This document shows positions 6,378-14,780 of a stretch of DNA of 22,092 nucleotides, piece by piece. The notes beneath the pieces are model-generated. The model ran no database searches. It had not been told where the DNA came from and was given only the letters and a program-made list of their open reading frames with translations. A program made the position numbers and the translations under genes. How positions within the stretch are numbered: position 1 is the stretch's first letter; each line of letters opens with the position of its first letter. Source of the DNA: JANXVY01 sp038329675 (GTDB lineage Bacteria; Pseudomonadota; Alphaproteobacteria; Rhizobiales; Hyphomicrobiaceae); the NCBI GenBank assembly GCA_038329675.1, contig JBBQNE010000044.1, forward strand, positions 1 through 22,092. Reading direction: 5' to 3'.

Positions 6378-8116
6378 AGTGGCGCCGTTTCTGGAAGTTC
6401 GATTGCGCGCATTGCTTCTTCCGCGCTGGTGACGCCATTGGCGATCATCTCCAGGGCGTGGGTTCGCATGGGTTCGTATTCGCCGATTTCGTTATTGTCG
6501 GAGATCAAATGTGCGCCCTCAACCGCTTCAAACACAGCGCGACGGCCGCGATATCCGGTGCCGCCGCAGTTCGGGCAGCCAACGGCTTCGCGTGCGCCGC
6601 TTGATGCCGTGAGCTTAAAGCCGAGATCGCCTGGTCGGGAGGGGCGCGCGCATTTTCGGCATAGCGTTCGCACCAGACGCTGGGCAGCAGCAACGCGGAG
6701 CGTCGCGTTGATCAAAAACCGCTCGATGCCCATGTCCTCAAGGCGTGTCACGGCCGACGGGGCATCATTGGTGTGGAGCGTCGATAGCACGAGGTGGCCC
6801 GTCAACGCTGCCTGGATTGCGACCTCGGCGGTTTCGCGGTCGCGAATTTCGCCAACCATCATCACATCAGGATCGTGACGTAGGAACGATCGTAGGGCGC
6901 GCGCGAAGTCGAGGCCAATGTCGGTGTTTGCTTCAACCTGCACCACGCCCGGCACCTGAATTTCGACTGGGTTCTCGACGGCAACAATTTTGCGGCCGAC
7001 CGTGTTTAGAGATCCAAGGGCCGCATGTAGCGTCGTTGTCTTGCCCGAACCGGTCGGACCCGTGACGAGGATCAAACCATTCCGTTGTGCAAGCCCGCGT
7101 TCAAAGATCGAGCGGACGCCGGCTGGCATGTCGAGGGCGTTGATCGACTTCAAGCCAGTTTCGGTGTTGAGCAGGCGCAACGCGAGCGTCTCACCGTGAA
7201 TGGCTGGCGCGGTCGCAACGCGCAGATCGATCTCACGGCCGTGGGCGCGATAACGGATCCGCCCGTCCTGGGGCAGGCGACGCTCGGCGATGTCGAGGCC
7301 CGATAGGATCTTCAGCCGTGATACGACGCCAGCGTAGAGGTCTGGTGGTACGCCCGGCTGCTCGATCAGCACGCCATCGATCCGGTAGCGAATTCGGGTT
7401 TGGCGATCGAAGGCTTCAACGTGAATGTCGGTTGCGCCGCGCTGCATGGCGGTCGACAGAATGCGGTCAACAAGTTTGATCGTGGGCGCATCGTTGGCAA
7501 GTTCGACGAGATAATCGCGGTCTTGTTCATCGCGCCCACGGTCGCTCAGCATCGCAGCGCGGTCGGTTTCAGTTTCACTGCGTGCAAGCGCGGCTTCGAT
7601 GTCGCGCGGCGCTGCCACTTTCAACATCACTGCGCCATCGCAGGCAATCGTGAGTGCTTTCGTGACGAACGGGTCGGCGGGATCGGCGACCGCAAAGCAC
7701 CAGCCGAAATCATTGATCTCCAACGGGGCAACGCTATGCGCTTTCATAAACGCAACGTTAAGGCGCGGTTGGGCTGGAAGTGGGACGGGGAAATCTTCCG
7801 GGCCTGCGAGTTCAAGTCCACAAAGGTTTGCGGTCGCGCGTGCCCAGTCTGCCTGTGAGATGAGCCCGAGTCGATCGGTGACGACACTCAGCGCAGTGCC
7901 GGTCGAATGGGCAAGATCGCGCGCACGCCGGCAATCTTCACCGGTCACGATACCTGCTGCTGCAAATTGATCGAGCACGTCACGGGCGGAGACCGCTTCA
8001 TAGCGCGTATCGCGTGCAGGTTGGCGCGAAGGCGCCGCTTTACCCGTGTTGCGCGGCCGCGCGCCCGATGGACGCTGTGAGATCTCGCTTAAACGCTCGG
8101 CGAGCTGGTTTTTCAT
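6374..8116 (-). CDS. gspE: Type II secretion ATPase GspE
   Basis: GspE is the hexameric cytoplasmic ATPase that drives pseudopilus assembly. The 580-residue product has an N-terminal MshEN/T2SSE_N-like region (about residues 45-190), then the catalytic domain with Walker A GPTGSGKT (K359), the Asp/Walker B region VMMVGEIRD near 415-423, and the His box STLHTNDA. A CxxC pair set (C486/C489 and C514/C517) forms the zinc-binding CM domain that separates GspE from many PilB proteins. It is the first gene of the minus-strand arm and has GGAG 10 nt before the ATG. Its promoter must lie in the 250-bp divergent spacer. MshE or PilB is the alternative, but the GspF-K neighbours favour T2SS. Confidence 0.96.
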   Translation of the reverse strand: MKNQLAERLSEISQRPSGARPRNTGKAAPSRQPARDTRYEAVSARDVLDQFAAAGIVTGEDCRRARDLAHSTGTALSVVTDRLGLISQADWARATANLCGLELAGPEDFPVPLPAQPRLNVAFMKAHSVAPLEINDFGWCFAVADPADPFVTKALTIACDGAVMLKVAAPRDIEAALARSETETDRAAMLSDRGRDEQDRDYLVELANDAPTIKLVDRILSTAMQRGATDIHVEAFDRQTRIRYRIDGVLIEQPGVPPDLYAGVVSRLKILSGLDIAERRLPQDGRIRYRAHGREIDLRVATAPAIHGETLALRLLNTETGLKSINALDMPAGVRSIFERGLAQRNGLILVTGPTGSGKTTTLHAALGSLNTVGRKIVAVENPVEIQVPGVVQVEANTDIGLDFARALRSFLRHDPDVMMVGEIRDRETAEVAIQAALTGHLVLSTLHTNDAPSAVTRLEDMGIERFLINATLRVAAAQRLVRTLCRKCARPSRPGDLGFKLTASSGAREAVGCPNCGGTGYRGRRAVFEAVEGAHLISDNNEIGEYEPMRTHALEMIANGVTSAEEAMRAIELPETAPL

Positions 8117-8366
8117 CTGTGCTCAACTCCAACACTGGGTTTGAGGCTATGCATGAGATGGAAAAAATTCTGTGAAGAGGCCTGAACTTCAGGCGTCGAC
8201 TGGGGGAAAGTACTCAAAACCGTTCCGTTATCGGACGCTCAGCATCGGATAAAAAGCTTTTCGGAATTGAATGTTTCCGTACACAAAGGCCTAACCATTT
8301 TTATCAAGTTCGCGTTAAGCCGCCGTCGACGAGGGTGCCGGTCTCTTTTGTATCAAGGGGACTCTC
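8117..8366. promoter_or_regulatory. Divergent promoter region between gspE and the DUF1800 gene
   Basis: This 250-bp spacer separates the two divergent T2SS arms, so promoters for both should be here. It is more AT-rich than the flanking genes, especially 8230-8315. A perfect palindrome occurs at 8180-8194, nearer gspE. An AAGGGGA ribosome site (8355-8361) precedes the DUF1800 start. I do not assign specific -35/-10 elements. No small gene is supported. Confidence 0.6.
8180..8194. promoter_or_regulatory. Perfect 7-1-7 palindrome, candidate operator
   Basis: GCCTGAA-C-TTCAGGC is an exact inverted repeat with 7-bp arms and one central base. It lies 64 nt upstream of gspE and about 170 nt upstream of the DUF1800 gene, a suitable position for a dimeric repressor or activator controlling the divergent arms. 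No run of T follows it, so a terminator is less likely. No known operator consensus is recognised. Confidence 0.5.
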
Positions 8367-11300
8367 ATGACCACGTGTCGACGCATGTTGAGCGGCATAG
8401 CCCGTCTCACACTTTGTCTTGCACTGGCGATCATGGCTTTTACGGGCCAGGCCGCTGTTTCTTCGCCAGCACACGCTCAGACAGCGGATGTCCGCGTTTA
8501 TGTTTATTACGGAACGGGTACGGGCACTTACAAAGCTGGCACCCCCATTACGATTACTGCAGAAGCAAACCCACCGGGTTATGAGTTTGTAAAATGGATC
8601 ATGTTCGGCGGCACGGCTGCTGATTTGACCAAAGCGTCAACACTTGTGACGCCCAATGCAAATTCCAGCTATATTTTCGCTCTTCCTCAACGGCGGCTGA
8701 TCCCGTCGGCTGATGTGAAGTATCCACTCTCGGTCTATAATGGGACCGGCAGCGGGGCCTATTCCGCTGGCGAAAAAGTTGCCATTGCAGCTCCAGCCGT
8801 GCGTGGCGATTTCGCGTTCCAGTCGTGGTATGATCCGAGTAAGATCCTTGCCGATCCGACCGCCGCGAGCACGACGGCGACAATGCCTGCTTCGCGCGCG
8901 CTTCTCTTTCCGTTTTACGTTTACGCGCCAGGCTCGGCGGGCGACGTTGCCGTGTCTGTCGTCGGCGGCACGGGCACAGGTCGATTGAAGCCGGGTGCCA
9001 CCGGCACCGTCGTTGCGACGGTTCCAGCCAATATGGTGTTCGACAGGTGGACGTCCAGCATTCCGGTGGTTTTCCAGAATGTGAATGCTGCCACGACAAC
9101 CTACACTGTTCCAACTGCAGCGGTGACGATCACCGCCAACTTCAAGGCGGCCGTGGCTCCGACGTTCGATGTCACCGTCACCGGTGGTACGATCAATGGC
9201 GGCCCTGGAACGGGTAAGTTCAAGGAAGGCGATAAGCTGACGATCAAGGCGAACGCGCCAGCCGCTGGTAAAGAATTCGACAAGTGGACCGGCATGATCG
9301 CCGCACTCGCTGATGCGACGAAGGAAACGACAGTTTTGACGGTTGGCAAAACCGCCTTGGCTGTGACTGCAACTTACAAAGACGTCGTCGTCGTTGGAAC
9401 CATCGATGTCACTGTCACGGGTGGTACGATCAATGGCGGCCCTGGTACGGGCAAGTTCAAAGAAGCCGACAAGCTCACGATCAAGGCGAATGCGCCAGCG
9501 GCTGGCAAGGTGTTCGACAAGTGGACGGGCATGATTGCCGCCCTCGCCGACGCAACGAAGGAAACAACGGTTCTGACGGTTGGCAAAACTGCAGTCGTTG
9601 TGGCTGCGACGTATAAGGATGCACCTGCTGCAGATGTGAGGGTTACCCTGGTTAGCGGCGTTGTCGTGACGCCCGTTGTCTCGGGCAACTACACGCCGGG
9701 CACGAAAATCCGCGTCCGGGCCAATGCCGCTCCTGCTGGCCAGGACTTCGACAGGTGGACTTCACTACCAGCTGGCGTCGTCTTCACGGCAGCAACAGCG
9801 TCTGAAACCGAGATGACCGTCCCAACGGCCGCCGTTACGGTCACCGCGACCTTCAAAGCCGCCGTCGTGACGGGCAATGCGGTTTCGCTGACCTCGCACG
9901 CAATGAACGACACGATCACGTTCCAGGGAGAGACGATCTTCGGCCAGGCTAAGGCGCCTGCAACCGTCGACACACTCGAAGCCACAGTCTCGACCAACGG
10001 CCGTAAGTCGATGCTCGAAGTCGATAAAGTGACGGGTGACTTCGCCCTGCGCTTGTTCGAAGGTGAAGTTGCCGATGGACAGGCCGTGACACTGACGTTT
10101 GCCCGGAAGGACAAGTCGGGTGCAACGGAAACTTCAGCGTTCAACCTCAATGGCACAGCAAAGCCAGCTGTGCTGCCGATGATCGCTGGACGTCTGACGT
10201 TTGGTGCGACGCCTGCCTTGTTGAACCAGTTGAAGACAACCGGTTTCCGCACTTGGGTCGAACAGCAACTCGCTCCAGCGGCAATCAACGATGCGGCGTT
10301 CATGAACACGAACCCCGACTCGATCCTCCGATTGGCTGTCAGCGAGCCAGGCCAGCTCCGCGAAGAGGTCCCGATGTGGCAGATGGCTTATGCAGCCTAT
10401 AGCCAACGGCAGCTTCTCGAAGTGATGACGGTGTTCTGGAACAACCACTTCTGGTCGACCCACACCGACGTCACGGACACCGACACGGCCGATATCGCCG
10501 AAATCCGCGGCTTCCGCACCAATGCATTCGGCAAGTTCCGTGACTTACTTGAGGTCTCTGCCAAGAGCCCGCAGATGATGGTGTTCCTGGACAACATCTT
10601 CAGCGACGCAAACGGCATCAACCAGAACTACGCTCGCGAACTGTTCGAGTTGCACACGGTTGGCGTCAACGGTGGCTACACCACCGCAGACATCGATGGC
10701 GCCGCCCGGGCGTTCAGCGGCTGGGGTGTTCGCAAGACATCGGCTGACGGTGTCAAGCCGGTCCAGTACGTCTTCGAATTCAACAAAGATCGTCACTTCA
10801 TTAAAGAAGATCGAAACGTTCCCTATCTGAACTTGAGCTTCCCAAGGAAGGCGACGGCTGTTGCTGGCGACATCTCTGAGGGCGAGCAGATCCTCGACAG
10901 GCTTGCCGTTCATCCGGCGACCCAAGAGTTCATCTGCACGAAGATGGTCGACTTGCTGGTCAGTGACGCCCGTCCTCGGAACTTGATCGATAAGTGTAAG
11001 ACGGCTTGGCAATCGAGTGGTGGCGTTATCGCTGAATCGCTCCGGGCCATCATACTCGATCCGATCTACGTGACGTCGCTTGCCTACCAGCGCACAAAAG
11101 CGAAGACGCCGTTTGAAGCCATGGCGGCCAACCTCCGTAACCTCGGGGTCTATCCAGTCGCGGCCAAGCAGCGCGACTTCTATAACCGCCTCCGCCAGAT
11201 CGTGCGCGATTCTGGAATGGACATGGTTGGTTTCACTGTCCCGACCGGATTCAAGGAAATTGGAAGTTCGTGGACCAATACCGCCTCGTTCATCCAGAAG

Positions 11301-11591
11301 TTCCGTGGGGCAACTTTCGACGTCGAGTTCTTTACGTCTGCCCGCTCAGGTGGGGAGCGCCGTGGCACGGTGAATTATACGCAGATGTTGAAGGACGCGA
11401 AGATGACGACGGCTGAATCTGCCGCCGCCTACCTCTTCGCCCTGATGACGGCCGACCGTTTCCGCAAGGACGAGTTCGACCTCGTCGTGACGGCTCTCAA
11501 AGGCCTCGACCTGAATGCCGCGAATGCAGAGGACCGGCTCCGTAGGGCTGTCGGTCTGATGGTGACGCTGCCAAGCGTCCAACTTCAGTAA
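8367..11591 (+). CDS. Secreted DUF1800 protein with six InlB/Flg_new_2-like repeats
   Basis: The 1074-residue protein has a Sec signal peptide (basic start, hydrophobic 14-30, cleavage likely after AHA at 35-37). Six ~70-79-residue repeats of the divergent InlB B-repeat type follow, near 41-110, 116-187, 192-263, 268-346, 347-421 and 422-502, each with a GTG.Y..G motif and an F..W core. Repeats 4 and 5 are almost identical. After a linker (about 503-600) comes a DUF1800 domain (605-1074) with the family motifs RLTFGATP, FWNNHF near 690 and NYARELFELHTVGVNGGY near 754. DUF1800 has no established biochemical function; these genes are commonly paired with DUF1501, as here. An AAGGGGA ribosome site precedes the ATG. 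Export signal, repeats and flanking T2SS genes suggest a secreted or surface protein, which is inference. Confidence 0.93.
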   Translation: MTTCRRMLSGIARLTLCLALAIMAFTGQAAVSSPAHAQTADVRVYVYYGTGTGTYKAGTPITITAEANPPGYEFVKWIMFGGTAADLTKASTLVTPNANSSYIFALPQRRLIPSADVKYPLSVYNGTGSGAYSAGEKVAIAAPAVRGDFAFQSWYDPSKILADPTAASTTATMPASRALLFPFYVYAPGSAGDVAVSVVGGTGTGRLKPGATGTVVATVPANMVFDRWTSSIPVVFQNVNAATTTYTVPTAAVTITANFKAAVAPTFDVTVTGGTINGGPGTGKFKEGDKLTIKANAPAAGKEFDKWTGMIAALADATKETTVLTVGKTALAVTATYKDVVVVGTIDVTVTGGTINGGPGTGKFKEADKLTIKANAPAAGKVFDKWTGMIAALADATKETTVLTVGKTAVVVAATYKDAPAADVRVTLVSGVVVTPVVSGNYTPGTKIRVRANAAPAGQDFDRWTSLPAGVVFTAATASETEMTVPTAAVTVTATFKAAVVTGNAVSLTSHAMNDTITFQGETIFGQAKAPATVDTLEATVSTNGRKSMLEVDKVTGDFALRLFEGEVADGQAVTLTFARKDKSGATETSAFNLNGTAKPAVLPMIAGRLTFGATPALLNQLKTTGFRTWVEQQLAPAAINDAAFMNTNPDSILRLAVSEPGQLREEVPMWQMAYAAYSQRQLLEVMTVFWNNHFWSTHTDVTDTDTADIAEIRGFRTNAFGKFRDLLEVSAKSPQMMVFLDNIFSDANGINQNYARELFELHTVGVNGGYTTADIDGAARAFSGWGVRKTSADGVKPVQYVFEFNKDRHFIKEDRNVPYLNLSFPRKATAVAGDISEGEQILDRLAVHPATQEFICTKMVDLLVSDARPRNLIDKCKTAWQSSGGVIAESLRAIILDPIYVTSLAYQRTKAKTPFEAMAANLRNLGVYPVAAKQRDFYNRLRQIVRDSGMDMVGFTVPTGFKEIGSSWTNTASFIQKFRGATFDVEFFTSARSGGERRGTVNYTQMLKDAKMTTAESAAAYLFALMTADRFRKDEFDLVVTALKGLDLNAANAEDRLRRAVGLMVTLPSVQLQ
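9168..9641 (+). repeat. 237-bp in-frame tandem duplication inside the DUF1800 gene
   Basis: Two copies, starting at 9168 and 9405, encode repeats 4 and 5 (79 residues each). They share nearly identical protein sequence, including GGTINGGPGTGKFKE and FDKWTGMIAALADATKET. The DNA is also highly similar, with differences mostly at third codon positions. The other four repeats are much more diverged, so this pair looks like a recent duplication or a homogenised pair. Confidence 0.9.
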
Positions 11592-11628
11592 CCGCCATCT
11601 GGTAATCTTCATTCGAAAGGTATTTCAT

Positions 11629-13020
11629 ATGTCAGAGCATGATCACGACGACCACCACGACCACGACGAGGGTCTTGGTAGTTGTGGATCGCGTAGCCAC
11701 TCGCGGCGCGCGTTCCTCAAAGGGGCGACGGCAACGTCGTTCGCCGTTCTAGGCAGCGCTTACGGCTTGCCCGACATGGCGTTCGGGCAGACCGCCGGCA
11801 AGAAGACCTTGATCAAGATCTTCATGCGCGGCGGCGCCGACGGGCTCAGCCTGTTGCCGAAGTTTGGCGATGCGAACTATCGCATTCTGCGCCCCGACAT
11901 CGGCATTCCAGCACCGAGTGCCGATGCAAACTCGGCGATCCGCCTCAGCGCCATGTATGGCTTGAATCCCAACCTCCGGCCTTTGATGGAGATTTGGGAT
12001 GCGGGTCGGATGGCGATCTCGCCGGGCGTTCACTTCGCGGAAGGCAACCGGTCGCACTTCGACTGTCAGCAATGGATCGAACTTGGACAACGGCAGGACT
12101 TCGGCGACGGTCTGTTCATCAAATATCTGCGGATCATCCCTGGAACCGATCCGCTGCGTGCGGTTCGTGCCGGTTCTAACAACCTGTCGGCCTCACTCCA
12201 GGGAGCCGATATTGTCGTCCCGGCGATCTCGAACGGTCCTGATTACGATTTGCGCAGCAGCGACTGGTGTGGCGGCAACAACTGTGTCGACAACGGCCTG
12301 ACGAAGGCGCTCGAAGCCCTCGGGGCCGTGTCGAACGCTGGTCCAGAAATCGAGCGAGCAACACGTCGCACGACAAAGGCAATGGTCGATACCATCGCCA
12401 AGGTGCAGCAAGCCTCGGCCAACTACACCCCGAGTGCCGGCGGCATGCAGTATCTGGATGGAACGAACGGTCGCCGCTTTACGACGATGGGCCGCGGCCT
12501 GAAGCTCGTTGCACAGCTACTCAAGGCGGGCGTTCCGCTAGAGGTGTCGGCGATCGACTGGCAAGGCAACTGGGACACGCACGAAAACCAGATCGGTAAT
12601 TCGATTATCGACGAGACGAACGGGCATGCTCGTTCGCTGAAGGAAGGCGCTGACAATCTGTTGACGTTCTGGCGTGACCTTGGTCCCGCGTTGCAAAACA
12701 ACGTTATCATCATGGTCGGCTCCGAGTTCGGCCGCACCGCGCTGCAAAACGGGTCGCGAGGCACCGACCACGGCCGTGGCGGCGTTTGGTTCTCAATCGG
12801 TGGTCCGACGGCTGGTGGTATCTACGCACCATCGCCGGAATTGACGGTTGATCTCGTGCAGAACAACACCAACCGTAACAGCGTTCCGATCACGATGACC
12901 TACAAAGACATGCTCGCGGAGGCGATGATCCGCCACCTCGGCGTTCCCCAGTCTCAGCTCGCGACGCTGTTCCCGGGACATACGTTTACGAACTTTAACA
13001 TGTTCACGCGTAGCGTTTGA
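11629..13020 (+). CDS. Tat-exported DUF1501 protein with His/Asp-rich N-terminus
   Basis: The 463-residue protein belongs to the DUF1501 family, which is distantly related to the alkaline phosphatase/sulfatase superfamily and has no fixed function. It carries a twin-arginine signal, SRRAFLKG at residues 25-32, followed by a hydrophobic stretch and AFGQ. Family motifs include GGADGLSLLP, RSHFDCQQWIELG, and SEFGRT plus GSRGTDHGRGG near 365-385, whose His and Asp resemble metal ligands. Unusually, residues 3-14 are almost all His, Asp or Glu (EHDHDDHHDHDE) before the Tat motif. It starts 37 nt after the DUF1800 stop with a GAAAGG ribosome site, so the two are co-transcribed; gspL follows after 57 nt. 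It probably acts in the periplasm or outside the cell with its DUF1800 partner. Confidence 0.93.
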   Translation: MSEHDHDDHHDHDEGLGSCGSRSHSRRAFLKGATATSFAVLGSAYGLPDMAFGQTAGKKTLIKIFMRGGADGLSLLPKFGDANYRILRPDIGIPAPSADANSAIRLSAMYGLNPNLRPLMEIWDAGRMAISPGVHFAEGNRSHFDCQQWIELGQRQDFGDGLFIKYLRIIPGTDPLRAVRAGSNNLSASLQGADIVVPAISNGPDYDLRSSDWCGGNNCVDNGLTKALEALGAVSNAGPEIERATRRTTKAMVDTIAKVQQASANYTPSAGGMQYLDGTNGRRFTTMGRGLKLVAQLLKAGVPLEVSAIDWQGNWDTHENQIGNSIIDETNGHARSLKEGADNLLTFWRDLGPALQNNVIIMVGSEFGRTALQNGSRGTDHGRGGVWFSIGGPTAGGIYAPSPELTVDLVQNNTNRNSVPITMTYKDMLAEAMIRHLGVPQSQLATLFPGHTFTNFNMFTRSV

Positions 13021-13026
13021 GCAATC

Positions 13027-13057
13027 GCCAACTGATTCGCTTAGCCGAACGGTTGGC
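13027..13057 (+). promoter_or_regulatory. Hairpin between DUF1501 and gspL
   Basis: GCCAAC (13027-13032) pairs exactly with GTTGGC (13052-13057), and two further inner pairs are possible. It occupies most of the 57-bp gap between the cargo-like genes and gspLM. No T run follows, so it is not a classical terminator. It could stabilise an upstream mRNA or weaken readthrough into gspL. Confidence 0.4.
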
Positions 13058-13077
13058 CTTGCCCGGAGTGACGCGAG

Positions 13078-14202
13078 ATGGCGCCCCAACCGCTCGGTTT
13101 TGAGCGTCCAATGTTTGAAGAATTGCGCCCCGGGACCTATGGTTCTGGGGCGCAGTCGCGTGCGCGCCAGGGCCTCTCGGCGATCCTTGAACTCGCCGTC
13201 GATGGCTGGCGGGTCGCCACGAAGTCGCTCGATCCGCCTGAGCCGAAACCCCGCCTCATTATCGAATTTACCCGTGACGCCTGCCGCATTTATCGCGACG
13301 GCACGATGATTGGGCCACGTCTGCGGCCGTCCGACGCTACCGCAATTGCAGCAGCCGTAGCAGCCGCTGTCCCATCGCGAACCCGATCCGACGATATCGC
13401 ATTTGGGTTTGGCGACGATATTGCTCTCGACCTCGAACTGACACTTCCTAAGGATACCCGGTCGGCGCTCGAACAGGCGACTGCGCTCTACGCAGCCGAT
13501 GAAACCCCGTTTGCGCCCGGTGAGGGCCTGGCTTTCTGGTCGATCAGGCGCAGCGGGGCCGAGGTAGCAAACGTCAACATCACGATCGTGCCGTCACGGG
13601 CAGCGCTGGCTGTCCTCGACGAATTGCGTGCCCTGGGGCTTGAACCGCGTCATGCCGTGCGCCGCGGCCGCGGTGACGGGCACACGGCAAGCCCCGATTG
13701 GCTGGCAAGCGAGGCTGCGCCCGTTGCCGGATTGCGGGCGAAATTTGCGGGGCTACCGGGCTATGCCCGCAACGGGCTATTTGCGATCGGTATCGTGCTG
13801 GCATCCTGCCTCACGAATGCCGGTGTGACAGCATTCCAGACATCGCTGATTTCCGATCAGGCAACGGCTGCTGCCGATAGTATGCGCCGCGACAAGCGGC
13901 TGGCGACGGATGTCCAGTTTCTGGTTGGTCGCCAACGCGATACGTTGACGAAGATCCGCGTCCTCGACGAAATCGCCGCTCGGATGCCCGACAACGCCTA
14001 TTTGGAACGAGTTGATGCCAAGGATGACCAGCTGGAGCTGAGCGCGATCTCACCGTCGGCTGCCGATACACTCAAGGCCGTGGCTTCGATCGAGGGCGTG
14101 AAAGCAGCTGAACTTCAGTCGGCCGTGGTGCGCGATGGCACCCGCAATGTTGAGCGGTTCCGGCTCTTGTTGACGATTGGCACATCGGGGGCCAAGCCAT
14201 GA
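13078..14202 (+). CDS. gspL: GspL-like type II secretion inner-membrane protein
   Basis: The 374-residue product has a cytoplasmic N-terminal part of ~230 residues, one transmembrane segment near 232-253 (LFAIGIVLASCLTNAGV), a helical stretch, and a periplasmic C-terminal domain of PilN/GspL ferredoxin-like character (YLERVDAKDDQLELSAISP onward). GspL recruits GspE to the inner membrane and pairs with GspM. Sequence conservation is low, so the call rests on architecture, length and the coupled gspM-like gene that overlaps by ATGA. The ATG at 13078 has CGGAG 9 nt upstream. PilM/PilN-like fusion is an alternative description of the same architecture. Confidence 0.8.
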   Translation: MAPQPLGFERPMFEELRPGTYGSGAQSRARQGLSAILELAVDGWRVATKSLDPPEPKPRLIIEFTRDACRIYRDGTMIGPRLRPSDATAIAAAVAAAVPSRTRSDDIAFGFGDDIALDLELTLPKDTRSALEQATALYAADETPFAPGEGLAFWSIRRSGAEVANVNITIVPSRAALAVLDELRALGLEPRHAVRRGRGDGHTASPDWLASEAAPVAGLRAKFAGLPGYARNGLFAIGIVLASCLTNAGVTAFQTSLISDQATAAADSMRRDKRLATDVQFLVGRQRDTLTKIRVLDEIAARMPDNAYLERVDAKDDQLELSAISPSAADTLKAVASIEGVKAAELQSAVVRDGTRNVERFRLLLTIGTSGAKP

Positions 14203-14780
14203 GCTTCCTGTCGACCCTCACGTTTGAACGCAAAGCGGTACTGGCGCTATTTGCCGTCAGCGTGACTTTGGCTGCGATCGCGATGACGGCGCTGGCTTCA
14301 CTTGTCGGAATCATGATTGATCAGCGCCGGACGCTGGCTGATATGCAGGCGGCCGTCGCGACGATTGATGGCAAGGCCAGCGATCAGCCTGCACTTGGCC
14401 AAGCAACGAAGCGCTTGTTTCCAGCGCGCAATTCCTCCGAGTTCCAGTCGGCATTGCAGTCCTTTGTCAAAGATGTAGCCGGCCGCCATCAGGCCGTGAT
14501 CGAAACGATCCAAGTGCTCAAGAGCGAGCGTGTCGGCGGCCTATCGCGGGTGGCATTGAAACTTGACGGAGTTATTCCTGAACCCAAGCTTGGCGCGCTA
14601 CTGGCTGACTTTGCCACGGGCGAACCGCTTATCCTGCTTCAAGCGATGGAATTGCGCACCGCCATCGTTCAGCAAAACCGGATCAACAACGGTGGCACCC
14701 CCGTCGATGCGGTGCAGGTGCGGCTTGATATTGTCGCCTATAGCGCGATGACGCCGCCAACTTCGGGAGGCGGTAAATGA
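14199..14780 (+). CDS. gspM: GspM-like type II secretion protein
   Basis: The 193-residue product has a short cytoplasmic N-terminus, one membrane segment near residues 12-40, and a periplasmic region with a helical stretch and a small ferredoxin-like domain. This is the layout of GspM/PilO, the partner of GspL. It overlaps gspL (ATGA at 14199) and the next gene (ATGA at 14777), which argues for a translationally coupled L-M-C unit. No strongly conserved motif is visible, so context carries much of the assignment. Confidence 0.77.
   Translation: MSFLSTLTFERKAVLALFAVSVTLAAIAMTALASLVGIMIDQRRTLADMQAAVATIDGKASDQPALGQATKRLFPARNSSEFQSALQSFVKDVAGRHQAVIETIQVLKSERVGGLSRVALKLDGVIPEPKLGALLADFATGEPLILLQAMELRTAIVQQNRINNGGTPVDAVQVRLDIVAYSAMTPPTSGGGK

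Noticed and set aside
6276..6878. 200-residue plus-strand ORF
   Set aside because: Antisense to gspE/gspF, whose motifs are unambiguous; composition is typical of a high-GC shadow frame.
5115..8116. Type IV pilus (PilB/PilC) instead of T2SS
   Set aside because: GspG with its DPWGKPYRY core, the H-I-J-K minor pseudopilins and the GspE-type Cys4 motif favour T2SS; no pilT or pilQ is seen.
8284..8300. CTAACCAT-like half site as a CtrA box upstream of DUF1800
   Set aside because: Only a half site; no TTAA lies at the required 7-bp spacing.
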